DNA from: Thiohalophilus sp.
Lineage (GTDB): Bacteria; Pseudomonadota; Gammaproteobacteria; UBA6429; Thiohalophilaceae
Assembly: GCF_034522235.1 (NCBI RefSeq)
Contig: NZ_JAXHLN010000003.1
Span: 248,001 to 312,000 of the forward strand
Length of the DNA: 64,000 nt
Direction of reading: 5' to 3'
The notes under the pieces: generated by a model
Told to the model about the DNA's origin: nothing
The model's database searches: none
Seen by the model: only the letters and a program-made list of their open reading frames with translations
Made by a program: the position numbers and the translations under genes
Part shown: piece by piece, positions 15,930 to 24,972 of the stretch
Position numbering within the stretch: the first letter of the stretch is position 1
How the letters are laid out: the number at the start of each line of letters is the position of its first letter

Positions 15930-16217
15930 TTACTCGTGGGCGATTGCCTTGTCGGTGAACAGATAGTCTTTGAGCTCGTCATTGAGCTTGCTGTCGCGTC
16001 GGCGGATCCACTCCAGCACCATGGCGGCATGCTCTTTCTCCTCATCGCGATTGTGTTTGAGGATCGCGCGCAGCTCACCGTCTTTGCAGGCGTCCATGCG
16101 CTGGTTATACCAGTCGACCGCTTCCAGTTCTTCCATCAGCGAAACAATGGCGCGATGCATATCCCGGGTCTCGTCGGAGAGCTCTTCAATCGCTTCGTGA
16201 AAACCTTCGTTTGCCAT
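15930..16217 (-). CDS. Encapsulated-ferritin-like (EncFtn) protein without visible encapsulin
   Basis: A 95-residue two-helix protein of the encapsulated ferritin family. The Rhodospirillum rubrum EncFtn core is almost unchanged: HRAIVSLMEELEAVDWYNQR and HNRDEEKEHAAMVLEW. The ferroxidase ligands correspond to E30, E60 and H63 here, with W36 and Y37 also kept. Family members assemble as a ring and oxidise iron inside an encapsulin shell, reached by a C-terminal targeting peptide. This protein ends at FTDKAIAHE with no such extension, and no encapsulin gene adjoins. Neighbours are soxY and a 49-residue membrane protein. Confidence 0.88.
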   Translation of the reverse strand: MANEGFHEAIEELSDETRDMHRAIVSLMEELEAVDWYNQRMDACKDGELRAILKHNRDEEKEHAAMVLEWIRRRDSKLNDELKDYLFTDKAIAHE

Positions 16218-16399
16218 TTATAAAATTCCTCGTAGCTTGATTGGATATCGCAATTGTACGTTACTGTAAATCGGCATTGTACGTCACGCCTGAAAACGCC
16301 AATTTTATCAATGAAAATCCCTGGATAAGCGATCCGATGCCAGCATATCTACGAGGACATCTCGCGGTGCCAGGCTGATCGGGTATCCGGGATCTCTGT

Positions 16400-16549
16400 T
16401 TAGCGAGATAACAACAGCAATACCCCGGCGGCGATGGCACCAAGGTCTAAAAGCTTGCGTAGATCGCCCAGGTTTACGAAGGCCGACAGGCCGGTCAAAA
16501 TCAGCCAGGCGGCCAGAACGATCGTTCCTACATGGCGTGGTAACAGCAT
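16400..16549 (-). CDS. Small two-helix membrane protein, 49 residues
   Basis: A short gene that begins MLLPRHVGTIVLAAWL after a clear AGGAGA ribosome site and ends AAGVLLLLSR. Two hydrophobic segments (residues ~8-25 and ~35-48) flank NLGDLRKLLD. This matches a common gammaproteobacterial type of tiny inner-membrane protein (LILTGL...AAGVLLLL) with no assigned function. It is 182 bp upstream of the EncFtn gene on the same strand. The 180 bp between them hold nothing else that I recognise. Confidence 0.65.
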   Translation of the reverse strand: MLLPRHVGTIVLAAWLILTGLSAFVNLGDLRKLLDLGAIAAGVLLLLSR

Positions 16550-16659
16550 AGGGTTCTCCTGATTAGATTTGAAGAATAAATTATAGCGTATCTGAGCAGT
16601 ACCAGGTTTGCATCGTATAGAGTCTGAACAAGCGTTGCGAATGCCCGTTCACTGCAACT

Positions 16660-17220
16660 TTAATCGATGCTGTCGCGTCTCATCCCTGTCTCGGTTTTCG
16701 GAACGTCTGTTTGGCGGAAAATGAATCTGTGACCGGGTTGAAGATCAAGCCGCTCCCGGGTACCGGCAGGCAATTCGAGCACGTATTTGACCGGCTGCGC
16801 GGTTCGATAGACGGGGCATGCTGAATGGGGACAAGGCGGAACGTGGGTATCGGCGCGCAACAAGGCCTGATTCTCGTCAAAGTAGAGAATATCGATGGAA
16901 AAACGGACATTTTTGTTCCAGAAGCTTGTCGGTTGAGATGTTGCGTAGATGAATAACATGCCGGTTCCCTCCGGCAGCCGATCCCGGTGCATGAGGCCCT
17001 GCTGTTTTTCTTCACGGCTTAGCGCCAGCTCGACCTGAAACTGTTCGCCAGTGAGGATCACATCTGCTGTCTCAAGCGCATGTCCGGTCAGCGGGGCCAA
17101 AAGCAATGCCAGGGCCAGGACGTTGGACCATACCTCCGAGATATTCACGAAGGGCCATTTGGTCGGCAAGAGAGGTCGATCAGGTCCGTGATCTGAATGG
17201 ATCTTCAGCACAAGTGCCAT
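16660..17220 (-). CDS. DUF192 periplasmic protein
   Basis: A DUF192-family protein, 186 residues from the ATG at 17220. The hydrophobic segment SNVLALALLLAPLTGHA falls at residues ~32-48, so a GTG start near 17148 (VNISEVWSN) would give a more standard signal peptide. DUF192 core: VELALSREEKQQGLMHRDRL, then GMLFIY, SFWNKNVRFSIDILYFDE, and VLELPAGTRERLDLQPGH. Function of the family is unknown. It lies 7 bp downstream of the beta-propeller gene, last in a three-gene operon. Confidence 0.82.
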   Translation of the reverse strand: MALVLKIHSDHGPDRPLLPTKWPFVNISEVWSNVLALALLLAPLTGHALETADVILTGEQFQVELALSREEKQQGLMHRDRLPEGTGMLFIYATSQPTSFWNKNVRFSIDILYFDENQALLRADTHVPPCPHSACPVYRTAQPVKYVLELPAGTRERLDLQPGHRFIFRQTDVPKTETGMRRDSID

Positions 17221-17227
17221 CGTTTAT

Positions 17228-18469
17228 TCAGGGTTGGGCCGACGAGGCTTTCCCGAACAAATAACGCAACCGGGTCGGGCCGCCGACTGTCTCCCGTTCG
17301 ACCCAGGCGAGATGGAGGTTGCCGTGACGGTCCAGGGTGATCGAAGGGTGATTCTGTTCGCGGACGCCACTGGCGCCGGGCACCGGCAGGTCGTCGCTCC
17401 ACTGGCCGTCCCTGTACCAGCTGAGCAGAATGTTGGTCTGATCATCGCGGCCGTCGTCCCAGGCCACGACCAGCTGGCCGGCCGGGTTGCCGGCGACACT
17501 CGGATGCCACTGCTGGGCGATGCCGCCGAACGGATCCTGGACTTTCTGGTTGGGGCCGAACAGGGCGTCGCCCTCGGCCGGATAATGGCTGGCGTAAATG
17601 TCATAACCCTCCCGAAAGTCGCGCTTGTCGGCCCAGGCGGCGAGCAGCTGTTGTTTGCCATAGGCGTGCATGGCGACCCGCGTGACGCCGTGGCCCTCGC
17701 CGAAGGGCGGACGCGGGCCCGGCAGCGGTTCACTGATGCGTTGTGGTTTGTCGAAGCGGCAGGTGCCGGGCTGGCGGTTCTCGGCTGCCATGATGATGGT
17801 ATGGCCGTGGCGGCGATCTTCCCAGGCGACCACGGTGCGATCGGGTAATTGACTCACGCTGGGATAGAGCTGGGCCTGCTTGAGCGGTTCGGGATCCACG
17901 CCACAGGCCGTGTCGGCATGCAGGGTCAGACCGTCGGTCTCAAATTGCTGCAAGTAGATCCGTCGATGACGGCTGTTCGGATCGGCTGCGGCATAGACCA
18001 GCAACAGCCTGTCGTCCCCGGCGGTAAGATTGGCCTGGCCGGCCCGGGTGGCATCGAGGGTCAAAACGGGGCCGAGTTGCTGGCCGTCGCCAAGGCGCAG
18101 ACGGACGCGCCCCGCTTCTTCCCAGGCGATGGCAAAGCGTTCCCCGTCCAGCGCGGTCAGTGACGGTTCATAAGCGTCATCCTTGCCGCTGATCCGCACG
18201 GCCGGGCTGAAGGCGCCGTCAGCGAGGGATTTGCGTGCCAGATAGATCGCCGGGGTCTCGTGACGGTTATCTTCCCAGCTGACCGCCACCGTGTCGCCGG
18301 CGACGGCAATGTTGCGGCGTCCCGCCGATTCCAGATGGTGAAAGATCCCCTCGCCCTGTACCCCGGTGACCGCCACCGGCGGGTCAAACGCCCAGGGCTG
18401 GGCGACAGCGGGCGTGGCCAGGGCGTAAGCGGCGAGCAGCAGGATGCAGGAAGCAAGCCGAAACATCAT
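17228..18469 (-). CDS. Periplasmic beta-propeller (sialidase/BNR-like repeat) protein
   Basis: A 413-residue exported protein with signal peptide MMFRLASCILLLAAYALATPAVA. It contains repeated blades with Asp-box-like cores: VAVSWEDNRHE, TVVAWEDRRHG, LLAAWADKRDF, LVVAWDDGRDD and LHLAWVERE, each followed by I-x-x-S/A-x-Y. This predicts a six- or seven-bladed propeller. No catalytic sialidase triad can be assigned, so enzymatic activity is doubtful; binding or scaffolding is an alternative. The ATG overlaps the stop of the thioredoxin-like gene (ATGA). Confidence 0.75.
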   Translation of the reverse strand: MMFRLASCILLLAAYALATPAVAQPWAFDPPVAVTGVQGEGIFHHLESAGRRNIAVAGDTVAVSWEDNRHETPAIYLARKSLADGAFSPAVRISGKDDAYEPSLTALDGERFAIAWEEAGRVRLRLGDGQQLGPVLTLDATRAGQANLTAGDDRLLLVYAAADPNSRHRRIYLQQFETDGLTLHADTACGVDPEPLKQAQLYPSVSQLPDRTVVAWEDRRHGHTIIMAAENRQPGTCRFDKPQRISEPLPGPRPPFGEGHGVTRVAMHAYGKQQLLAAWADKRDFREGYDIYASHYPAEGDALFGPNQKVQDPFGGIAQQWHPSVAGNPAGQLVVAWDDGRDDQTNILLSWYRDGQWSDDLPVPGASGVREQNHPSITLDRHGNLHLAWVERETVGGPTRLRYLFGKASSAQP

Positions 18470-18924
18470 GACGGGTCCCCGGTTTGGGCCTGGATTGCCT
18501 CGTGGGCGTTGAGCAGATCCTCGATCCGCTGGACGCCGACCAGGCGTTTCAGCGGTTTGCCCTGCGGCGTCATAAAGGTGAACACGGGGGTGACAAATGC
18601 ATCGTAACGGGTGCCGACCTCATGTTCGGTAATCCGTTCACCGCTGGGCAATTGCAGGCGCTTGCCGCTTTCCGAATCGACATAGGCCAGCACATAGTTG
18701 TCGGTGTAGATTTGACGAACCCTGTCATCGGAAAACGCTTCCTTGTTGGTTTTCTCGCAATAGCCGCAACCGTAACGGCCAAAGTAGACAAACAACGTCT
18801 TGTTCTGTTCGCGGGCCTGATTCATGGCCTGGTCAAAATCCTGAAACGGATAACCTTCGGGGGCATCCGCCCAGGTGGCGGGGATGAACAATACTGATAA
18901 CAAAATCAAGAGAACAGGTCGCAT
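18466..18924 (-). CDS. Periplasmic thioredoxin-like protein (SoxW-like)
   Basis: A 152-residue thioredoxin-fold protein with signal peptide MRPVLLILLSVLFIPATWA. The redox motif is CGYC in YFGRYGCGYCEKTNKEAF (~54-57), with the cis-Pro in DAFVTPVFTFMTPQGK. This is the arrangement of SoxW and other thiol reductants of the thioredoxin_2 type. It heads an operon with the beta-propeller and DUF192 genes, 2.7 kb from soxYZ on the same strand, so a role in Sox thiol chemistry is possible but not shown. Confidence 0.82.
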   Translation of the reverse strand: MRPVLLILLSVLFIPATWADAPEGYPFQDFDQAMNQAREQNKTLFVYFGRYGCGYCEKTNKEAFSDDRVRQIYTDNYVLAYVDSESGKRLQLPSGERITEHEVGTRYDAFVTPVFTFMTPQGKPLKRLVGVQRIEDLLNAHEAIQAQTGDPS

Positions 18925-18973
18925 GTCAGCTCCTCGTGTCAGTCCGCTCTATTGAAAGAGATTTGCCGGGCCC

Positions 18974-19031
18974 TGTCCAGTGATCAGGTCCAGTGATCAA
19001 GTTCAGTCGATCAAGCCCGGTGATCAGGTCC
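18974..19031. repeat. Imperfect tandem repeat with TGATCA cores
   Basis: About four units of 13-14 bp in a row, of the form GTCCAGTGATCAG (variants TTCAGTCGATCAA and CCCGGTGATCAG). They give four closely spaced GATC sites in the gap between lpdA and the thioredoxin-like gene. No gene is visible in the 193-bp gap. Confidence 0.65.
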
Positions 19032-19117
19032 TGTATAGTGGACCCTTGCCACACTGCGGTAACGCGAGGCGCAAAATCGCAGCAGGTGATTCAGCGATTG
19101 CCGGTGTGGCTCGACCG

Positions 19118-20557
19118 TCAATGTTTCTTTTTACGTGGCGGGGCGCGATGGATCGCCCGATCCGCCACATCCAGCGCGGCTTCGTGGAAGGTTTCGGACA
19201 GGGTCGGGTGGGCGAACATCGTCAGGGCCAGATCCTCGGCGCTGGTGGCGAAGGCGCGGGCGACCACCGCCTGGGCGATCAGCTCGGAGGCCTGCGGGCC
19301 GAGCATGTGCACGCCCAGTACCCGATCGGTGCGGGCATCGGCCAGGACCTTGATGATCCCCTCGGTGTCGCCGGCGGCGCGGGCCCGGCCGTTGGCGCTG
19401 AAGGGAAACTGGCCGACACGATAGTCGACGCCGGTCTCTTTGAGTTGTTGCTCCGTGCGCCCGGTCCAGGCAATCTCCGGATGGGTGTAGATCACCAACG
19501 GAATGTTGTCGTAATCCACCTCGGCAAATTGCCCGGCAATCCGTTCGGCCACGGCCATGCCCTCTTCCATGCTCTTGTGCGCCAGCATGGGACCGGGGAT
19601 TAGATCGCCGACGGCATACACTTTATTCAGGCCGGTGCGATAGTGATCGTCCACCTGCACAAAGCCGCGCTCGTCGCTGCTCAGGCTCAGGTCGTCGCTG
19701 CATAACGCCTCGCTGTTGGGCCGCCGGCCCACCGCGACGATCAGCTTGTCGCATTCCAGGCTCTGGCTGCCCTGGCCATCGGTATAGTCCACTCTGACGG
19801 TGTTGCCGGTGTGGACCGCGTCGACCCGGGTGCCCAGGCGAATATCCAGACCTTGCTGGCCGAGCAGCTTGTTGGCCTGTTTGGCAATCGTATTGTCGGC
19901 ATCGGGCAGGAAGGTTTCCTGCGCCTCGAGTACCACCACCTCGGCCCCCAGGCGTTGCCAGACGCTGCCCAGTTCCAGGCCGATGACGCCGGCGCCGATA
20001 ATGCCGAGGCGTTTGGGAACCGATTCAAAGGCCAGCGCGCCGGTGGAGTCGACTACCTGCTTGCCATCGAACGGGGCAAAGGGCAGCTCGACCGGGCGCG
20101 AGCCGCTTGCCAGAATCACGTGTTCGGCCATCAGTTGTGTGGTGGTGTTGTCATGAGCGACGACGTCGACCCGGTTGTTTTGCCCGAGGGTGCCGCGTCC
20201 GGCATAAAAGGCGACCTGGTTGGCCTTGAACAGCGACTGGATGCCGCCGGTCAGATCCCGGACCACCTGTTGTTTGCGAGTTTGCATGGCGGCCAGATCC
20301 AGTTCAAGTTGGCCGATGCGGATACCGTGTTCGGCAAACTGCTGTTGCGCCTGCTGATAATGGTGCGAGGATTCCAGCAGCGCCTTGGAGGGAATGCAGC
20401 CGATATTCAGACAGGTGCCGCCGGGCGAGGGCTTGTTCTGTTCATCGAGATAGTCATCGATACAGGCGACCCTGAAGCCCAGCTGGGCGCAGCGGATGGC
20501 GGCCACATAACCGGCCGGTCCGGCGCCAATCACAACCACATCGTACTGTTCATTCAT
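19118..20557 (-). CDS. lpdA: Dihydrolipoyl dehydrogenase (E3)
   Basis: A 479-residue FAD-dependent enzyme that reoxidises dihydrolipoamide with NAD+, the E3 component of the 2-oxoglutarate dehydrogenase complex encoded just upstream. FAD motif GAGPAGYVAA (~11), redox disulfide GGTCLNIGCIPSKALL (~47-62), NAD motif GAGVIGLELGSVW (~190), VYAVGDLIPGPMLAHKS (~315), and the C-terminal His-Glu pair in FAHPTLSETFHEAAL. The last residues are basic (PPRKKKH). It is separated from sucB by 185 bp containing a dispersed repeat. Confidence 0.95.
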   Translation of the reverse strand: MNEQYDVVVIGAGPAGYVAAIRCAQLGFRVACIDDYLDEQNKPSPGGTCLNIGCIPSKALLESSHHYQQAQQQFAEHGIRIGQLELDLAAMQTRKQQVVRDLTGGIQSLFKANQVAFYAGRGTLGQNNRVDVVAHDNTTTQLMAEHVILASGSRPVELPFAPFDGKQVVDSTGALAFESVPKRLGIIGAGVIGLELGSVWQRLGAEVVVLEAQETFLPDADNTIAKQANKLLGQQGLDIRLGTRVDAVHTGNTVRVDYTDGQGSQSLECDKLIVAVGRRPNSEALCSDDLSLSSDERGFVQVDDHYRTGLNKVYAVGDLIPGPMLAHKSMEEGMAVAERIAGQFAEVDYDNIPLVIYTHPEIAWTGRTEQQLKETGVDYRVGQFPFSANGRARAAGDTEGIIKVLADARTDRVLGVHMLGPQASELIAQAVVARAFATSAEDLALTMFAHPTLSETFHEAALDVADRAIHRAPPRKKKH

Positions 20558-20658
20558 CTCGGGCTCCTCAAGGCCGTGTCAGGCCGGGCAAAAAGTTCCG
20601 AATACCGAAACATGAAAGTTTAAGACATTGCTTTGCTGTGTTTATGCCCTCAGGGGTG

Positions 20659-20716
20659 CTCGCAATGACCTTAATCAGTGGGGTCATTGCGAGGAACAAG
20701 GTGACGAAGCAATCTC
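20659..20716. repeat. Dispersed GTCATTGCGAG-type palindromic repeat
   Basis: GTCATTGCGAGGAACAAGGT, then GACGAAGCAATCTC, is one copy of a repeat seen in many unrelated bacterial genomes. CTCGCAATGACC at 20659-20670 pairs perfectly with GGTCATTGCGAG at 20682-20693, forming a 12-bp stem between sucB and lpdA. Confidence 0.8.
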
Positions 20717-20742
20717 TTTGAACGGGCATTCGGAACATGACA

Positions 20743-21957
20743 TCAGATATCGAGCAGCATGCGTGCCGGATCCTCGATGCATTCCTTGATGGTCACCAGA
20801 AACTGCACCGCTTCGCGACCGTCCACCAGGCGATGATCATAAGAGAGCGCCACGTACATCATCGGTCGTATGACGATCTCGTCATCGATCACCACCGGAC
20901 GCTTTTCGATCTTATGCATCCCGAGAATAGCACTTTGTGGCGGGTTGAGAATCGGGGTGGAAAGCATCGATCCGAAAATGCCGCCGTTGGTGATGGAAAA
21001 CGTGCCGCCTGTGATCTCGTCCAGTGACAGCTTGCCGCTCTGGGCCCGTTCGGCATAATCGGCGATCTGTTTTTCGATCCGGGCCATGCTCAGCGCGTCG
21101 GCGTCGCGCAGGATCGGCACCACGAGTCCGCGCGGTGAACCGACCGCAATGCCGATGTCGTAAAAGCCGTGATAGACGATCTCCTCGCCGTCGATGGAGG
21201 CGTTGATCTCGGGAAAACGCTGCAGCGCCTCGAGACAGGCCTGGACGAAAAACGACATGAAGCCGAGTTTGACCCCGTGCTGTTTTTCGAACTTATCTTT
21301 ATAGCGGGCGCGCAGATCCATCACCGGCTGCATGTCGATCTCGTTGAAGGTGGTGAGGATCGCCGCGGTTTGCTGAACCTCGACCAGCCGTTCGGCGATA
21401 CGTGCGCGCAGGCGGCTCATGGGCACCCGTTTTTGGGGGCGTTCCCCCGGCTCGGCGACGGGTGTTGAGGGGGGTGCTGGTTGCGCTCCTTTTTGTGCCT
21501 GGGGCTGGCCTTTGTCCAGATACGCCTGCACGTCCTCCTTGAGGATCCGTCCGTCCTTGCCACTGCCTTTAATCCGGTTCGGATCAAGCTGGTGCTCGGC
21601 AATCAGCTTTTTCGCGGCCGGGGCGAGCCGGGGTTCCGCCTCGCCTTCAGGTTTGCTTTGGGGCGGAGTTTGTGCTTTAGCCGGCGCTTCGGAGGATTCG
21701 GTATCGGACGGTACGGCGTCGCCGGCCTGCATGCGGGCAATCACCTGTTCCGAGCTGACCGTGTCGCCCTGCTGGACGAGCAGGTCTCCCATCACGCCGT
21801 CTTCGGGGGCATTGACCTCAAACACCACTTTGTCGGTTTCGATCTCGGCCAGCAGTTCATCCTGGCGAACCGCCTCGCCCGGTTGTTTGTGCCACTCGAT
21901 CAACGTGCCTTCGGTGACCGATTCGGGAAACTGTGCGACCTTGATATCAATGGCCAT
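20743..21957 (-). CDS. sucB: Dihydrolipoyllysine succinyltransferase (E2 of 2-oxoglutarate dehydrogenase)
   Basis: A 404-residue E2 component. An N-terminal lipoyl domain has its lipoylated Lys in [11 protein letters not shown] (~43). An Ala/Pro/Gln-rich linker follows (to ~100), then a peripheral-subunit-binding domain ([21 protein letters not shown], ~110-130), a second linker, and a catalytic domain ending in [15 protein letters not shown] with the catalytic His and Asp. It transfers succinyl groups to CoA. The start lies 24 bp after sucA. Confidence 0.95.
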   Translation of the reverse strand: MAIDIKVAQFPESVTEGTLIEWHKQPGEAVRQDELLAEIETDKVVFEVNAPEDGVMGDLLVQQGDTVSSEQVIARMQAGDAVPSDTESSEAPAKAQTPPQSKPEGEAEPRLAPAAKKLIAEHQLDPNRIKGSGKDGRILKEDVQAYLDKGQPQAQKGAQPAPPSTPVAEPGERPQKRVPMSRLRARIAERLVEVQQTAAILTTFNEIDMQPVMDLRARYKDKFEKQHGVKLGFMSFFVQACLEALQRFPEINASIDGEEIVYHGFYDIGIAVGSPRGLVVPILRDADALSMARIEKQIADYAERAQSGKLSLDEITGGTFSITNGGIFGSMLSTPILNPPQSAILGMHKIEKRPVVIDDEIVIRPMMYVALSYDHRLVDGREAVQFLVTIKECIEDPARMLLDI

Positions 21958-21981
21958 GATCGATTCCTTTGTCTTTTATTG

Positions 21982-24801
21982 TCAGGAGGGGGTGCCCAGC
22001 GCGTCGGCGACCAGGTTTTCCTGTTGCTGTTTGTGCAGGGAAGGATAGCCGACCGCCGGGGCGGCCATCAGCGGACGACCGGCATACTGCAGACCATGCT
22101 GCTCGCCGATCGCCCGGCGCATGTGATGCTGACTGGAATACCAGGCGCCCTGGTTCATGGGTTCTTCCTGGCACCAGATGTACTCCTGCACATTCGGATA
22201 GCGTTTGAGCGCGGCTTGCAAGGTCTTTTCGGGGAACGGGTATAACTGTTCGATGCGAAGGATCGCCACATCATCGCGTTGATCCTGCCGGCGCCGGTGA
22301 TCGAGATCATAGTAGACCTTGCCGCTACAGAGTATCACCCGCTTGACCGACTCCGGATTTTGAACCTGTTCGTCATCGATAACCCGATAGAATTTTCCTT
22401 TGCTTAACTCGCTTAACGGCCGGGAGGCTTCGGGCAGGCGCAGCAGGCTCTTGGGGGTCATGACGATCAACGGTCGGCGACACTGGCGGAGCACCTGGCG
22501 GCGCAACAGATGAAAGATCTGCGCCGCATGGGTCGGAATACAGACCTGCATGTTGTTTTGCGCGCACAATTGTAAAAACCGCTCCAGCCGTGCCGAGGAG
22601 TGTTCCGGTCCCTGGCCTTCATAGCCGTGGGGTAAAAACAGGGTAATGCCACAGAGGCGATTCCATTTTTGCTCGGCGGCGCTGATGAACTGATCGATCA
22701 CCACCTGCGCCCCGTTGGCAAAATCGCCGAACTGGGCTTCCCAGATGACCAGCGTTTTGGGGTCCGTTGTCGAATAGCCGTACTCAAACGCCAGCACGGC
22801 CTCTTCCGAGAGCAGGGAGTTGATCACCAGAAAGTTGGCCTGATCGTCGGACAGATCACGCAGGGGCACATAGGTCTCGCCATCGCGCTGGTTGTAGAGC
22901 ACGGCCTGACGATGAAAAAAGGTGCCGCGGCCGCTGTCTTCGCCGGAGAGTCGGATGGGGTAGGCCTCGTGCAACAGGCTGGCATAGGCCAGGGTTTCGG
23001 CAAAGCCCCAGTCCATCGCCAGTTCGCCGGATGCCATGCGCCGGCGGTTGTCCATGATCTTCTCGACCGTGCGATGGAGTTTAAAGTCTTCGGGCAGACG
23101 ATCCAGCCGCTCGTGCAAGGCCTGCAGGGTTTGCGGGTCCACTGTGGTGTCGATGTCGCTGACACAGTCGCGGGTATGATAGGCACTCCAGTCGGCACTG
23201 TAGGGGTAATCGGCCTGCTCGGGCGGGATCATCTCGTGGACCACCGGCCGGTTGTGCTCCAGCGCGTCGCGATAATCCGCGATCATCTGTTTGGCGTCGG
23301 CGGCATCGATAATGCCTTCACCTTCAAGTCGCTGCTGATACAGATCCCGGCAGCTTTGTAATTTTTTGATGTGTTGATACATCAGCGGCTGGGTCGCCAT
23401 GGGTTCGTCGGCTTCGCTATGCCCGTGACGCCGATAACAGACCAGATCGATGATCACATCCTTGTAGAAGCGCATGCGGTAATCGAGCGCCAGCTGCGTG
23501 AGAAACAGCACGGCCTCGGGATCGTCGGCGTTGACGTGGAATATGGGCGCATTGACCATTTTTGCCACGTCGGTGCAGTAGAGAGTCGAGCGGGCCTCGT
23601 CCTGATTGCTGGTGGTAAAGCCGATCTGGTTATTGATGACAATATGTACGGTGCCCTTGGTGGAAAAGCCGCGCGACTGGGACATATTGAGCGTCTCCAT
23701 CACCACGCCCTGCCCGGAAAAGGCGGCATCGCCATGGATCAGCACCGGCACCACCTGTTTACCCTCCCAGTCCTGGCGCCGATCCTGGCGGGCACGCACC
23801 GAGCCCTCGACGACCGGATCCACGATCTCCAGGTGCGAGGGATTGAACGCCAGCGCCACATGCAACAGGCCGCCGGGCGTGTTGAGATTGGAGGAGAAGC
23901 CGAGATGGTATTTCACATCGCCGGTGCCGTTGCCATTGCCGGGATGGACGCCCTCGAATTCGCGAAACAGCTCTTCCGGTGTTTTGCCCAGCACGTTCAC
24001 CAGCAGATTGAGCCGACCGCGATGGGCCATGCCGATGGCCATCTCTTTGACGCCGCTTTCGCCGCCATGCTGGATCAGCCGGTGCAGCATCGGGATCAGG
24101 CTCTCGGCGCCCTCCAGGGAGAAGCGTTTCTGGCCCACGTATTTATTGTGCAGATATTTTTCCAGGGTCTCGGCCGCGGTCAGACGACTGAACAGATCGC
24201 GCTTCTGGGTTTCGGAGAGATCGGCATGGCCCCGGGCGGATTCGAGATAGTACTGAATCCAGCGTTTTTCCGTCGTGTCGACCAGATACATGTACTCGGA
24301 GCCGAGCGAACCGCAGTAGGTGTTGACCAGAATATTGATGATCTCGGCCAGTCGCGCCCGATCCGGGCCGACCAGCGAGCCGGTTTCAAACTCGGTATCC
24401 AGATCGGCATCGCTGAGCTCGTGATGCGCCAGCGTCACCTCGGGAATTTCGGGTGCCTCGCGCAGGCCGAGCGGATCCAGATCGGCCAGCTGATGCCCCC
24501 GGAAGCGGTAGGCGTTGATTAATTGCAGGACCTTGACCTGCTTGTGAATGAGTTCCACGTCGACATCGGCCTGCCGGCGTGTCGGGGTTAGATGACGGAA
24601 CTGGGCACGAATCGCCGCGTGGGAGATGTCCTTGTCGATGCCATCCACTTTGGGCAGTTCACGGAACAGCGCCTGCCACTGGGGATCCACTGACCTGGGA
24701 TCCTGCAGATAATCTTCGTAAAGCTGCTCGAGATAACCGGCGTTGGTGCCGGCAAAAGCGGAGTTTCTCCAGCGGGTTTTCAAATCGGACTCATCGGACA
24801 T
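21982..24801 (-). CDS. sucA: 2-oxoglutarate dehydrogenase E1 component
   Basis: A 939-residue thiamine-diphosphate enzyme of the TCA cycle. ATG at 24801 (MSDESDLKTRWRNSAFAGTN) has an AAGGA site; the frame stays open seven codons further. Visible: N-terminal YLEQLYEDYLQDPRSVDPQW, HRGRLNLLVNVLGK (~258), the thiamine region HGDAAFSGQGVVMETLNMS (~360), YRRHGHSEADEP (~460), and the C-terminal EEPMNQGAWY. It decarboxylates 2-oxoglutarate and passes the succinyl group to SucB. A complete oxidative TCA complex fits a respiratory lifestyle. Confidence 0.96.
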   Translation of the reverse strand: MSDESDLKTRWRNSAFAGTNAGYLEQLYEDYLQDPRSVDPQWQALFRELPKVDGIDKDISHAAIRAQFRHLTPTRRQADVDVELIHKQVKVLQLINAYRFRGHQLADLDPLGLREAPEIPEVTLAHHELSDADLDTEFETGSLVGPDRARLAEIINILVNTYCGSLGSEYMYLVDTTEKRWIQYYLESARGHADLSETQKRDLFSRLTAAETLEKYLHNKYVGQKRFSLEGAESLIPMLHRLIQHGGESGVKEMAIGMAHRGRLNLLVNVLGKTPEELFREFEGVHPGNGNGTGDVKYHLGFSSNLNTPGGLLHVALAFNPSHLEIVDPVVEGSVRARQDRRQDWEGKQVVPVLIHGDAAFSGQGVVMETLNMSQSRGFSTKGTVHIVINNQIGFTTSNQDEARSTLYCTDVAKMVNAPIFHVNADDPEAVLFLTQLALDYRMRFYKDVIIDLVCYRRHGHSEADEPMATQPLMYQHIKKLQSCRDLYQQRLEGEGIIDAADAKQMIADYRDALEHNRPVVHEMIPPEQADYPYSADWSAYHTRDCVSDIDTTVDPQTLQALHERLDRLPEDFKLHRTVEKIMDNRRRMASGELAMDWGFAETLAYASLLHEAYPIRLSGEDSGRGTFFHRQAVLYNQRDGETYVPLRDLSDDQANFLVINSLLSEEAVLAFEYGYSTTDPKTLVIWEAQFGDFANGAQVVIDQFISAAEQKWNRLCGITLFLPHGYEGQGPEHSSARLERFLQLCAQNNMQVCIPTHAAQIFHLLRRQVLRQCRRPLIVMTPKSLLRLPEASRPLSELSKGKFYRVIDDEQVQNPESVKRVILCSGKVYYDLDHRRRQDQRDDVAILRIEQLYPFPEKTLQAALKRYPNVQEYIWCQEEPMNQGAWYSSQHHMRRAIGEQHGLQYAGRPLMAAPAVGYPSLHKQQQENLVADALGTPS

Positions 24802-24972
24802 GGGCCGACATCCTTGTAACAATTCTCGGGTAGTTGTACCTGTCAGGTTGACTCGTGTTCATACCTGTTATTTCGGCAGATTCAGCAGATTTTTCAAGTG
24901 GAAAATCACTGAATCGCTATTTCGAGCGTACTGACAGAGGCAGCATGAAACCCGGTAGATATCACCAGCATA

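Noticed and set aside
23371-24522. 383-codon plus-strand open frame opposite sucA
   Set aside because: It is the antisense of a highly conserved enzyme gene, with no recognisable motif.
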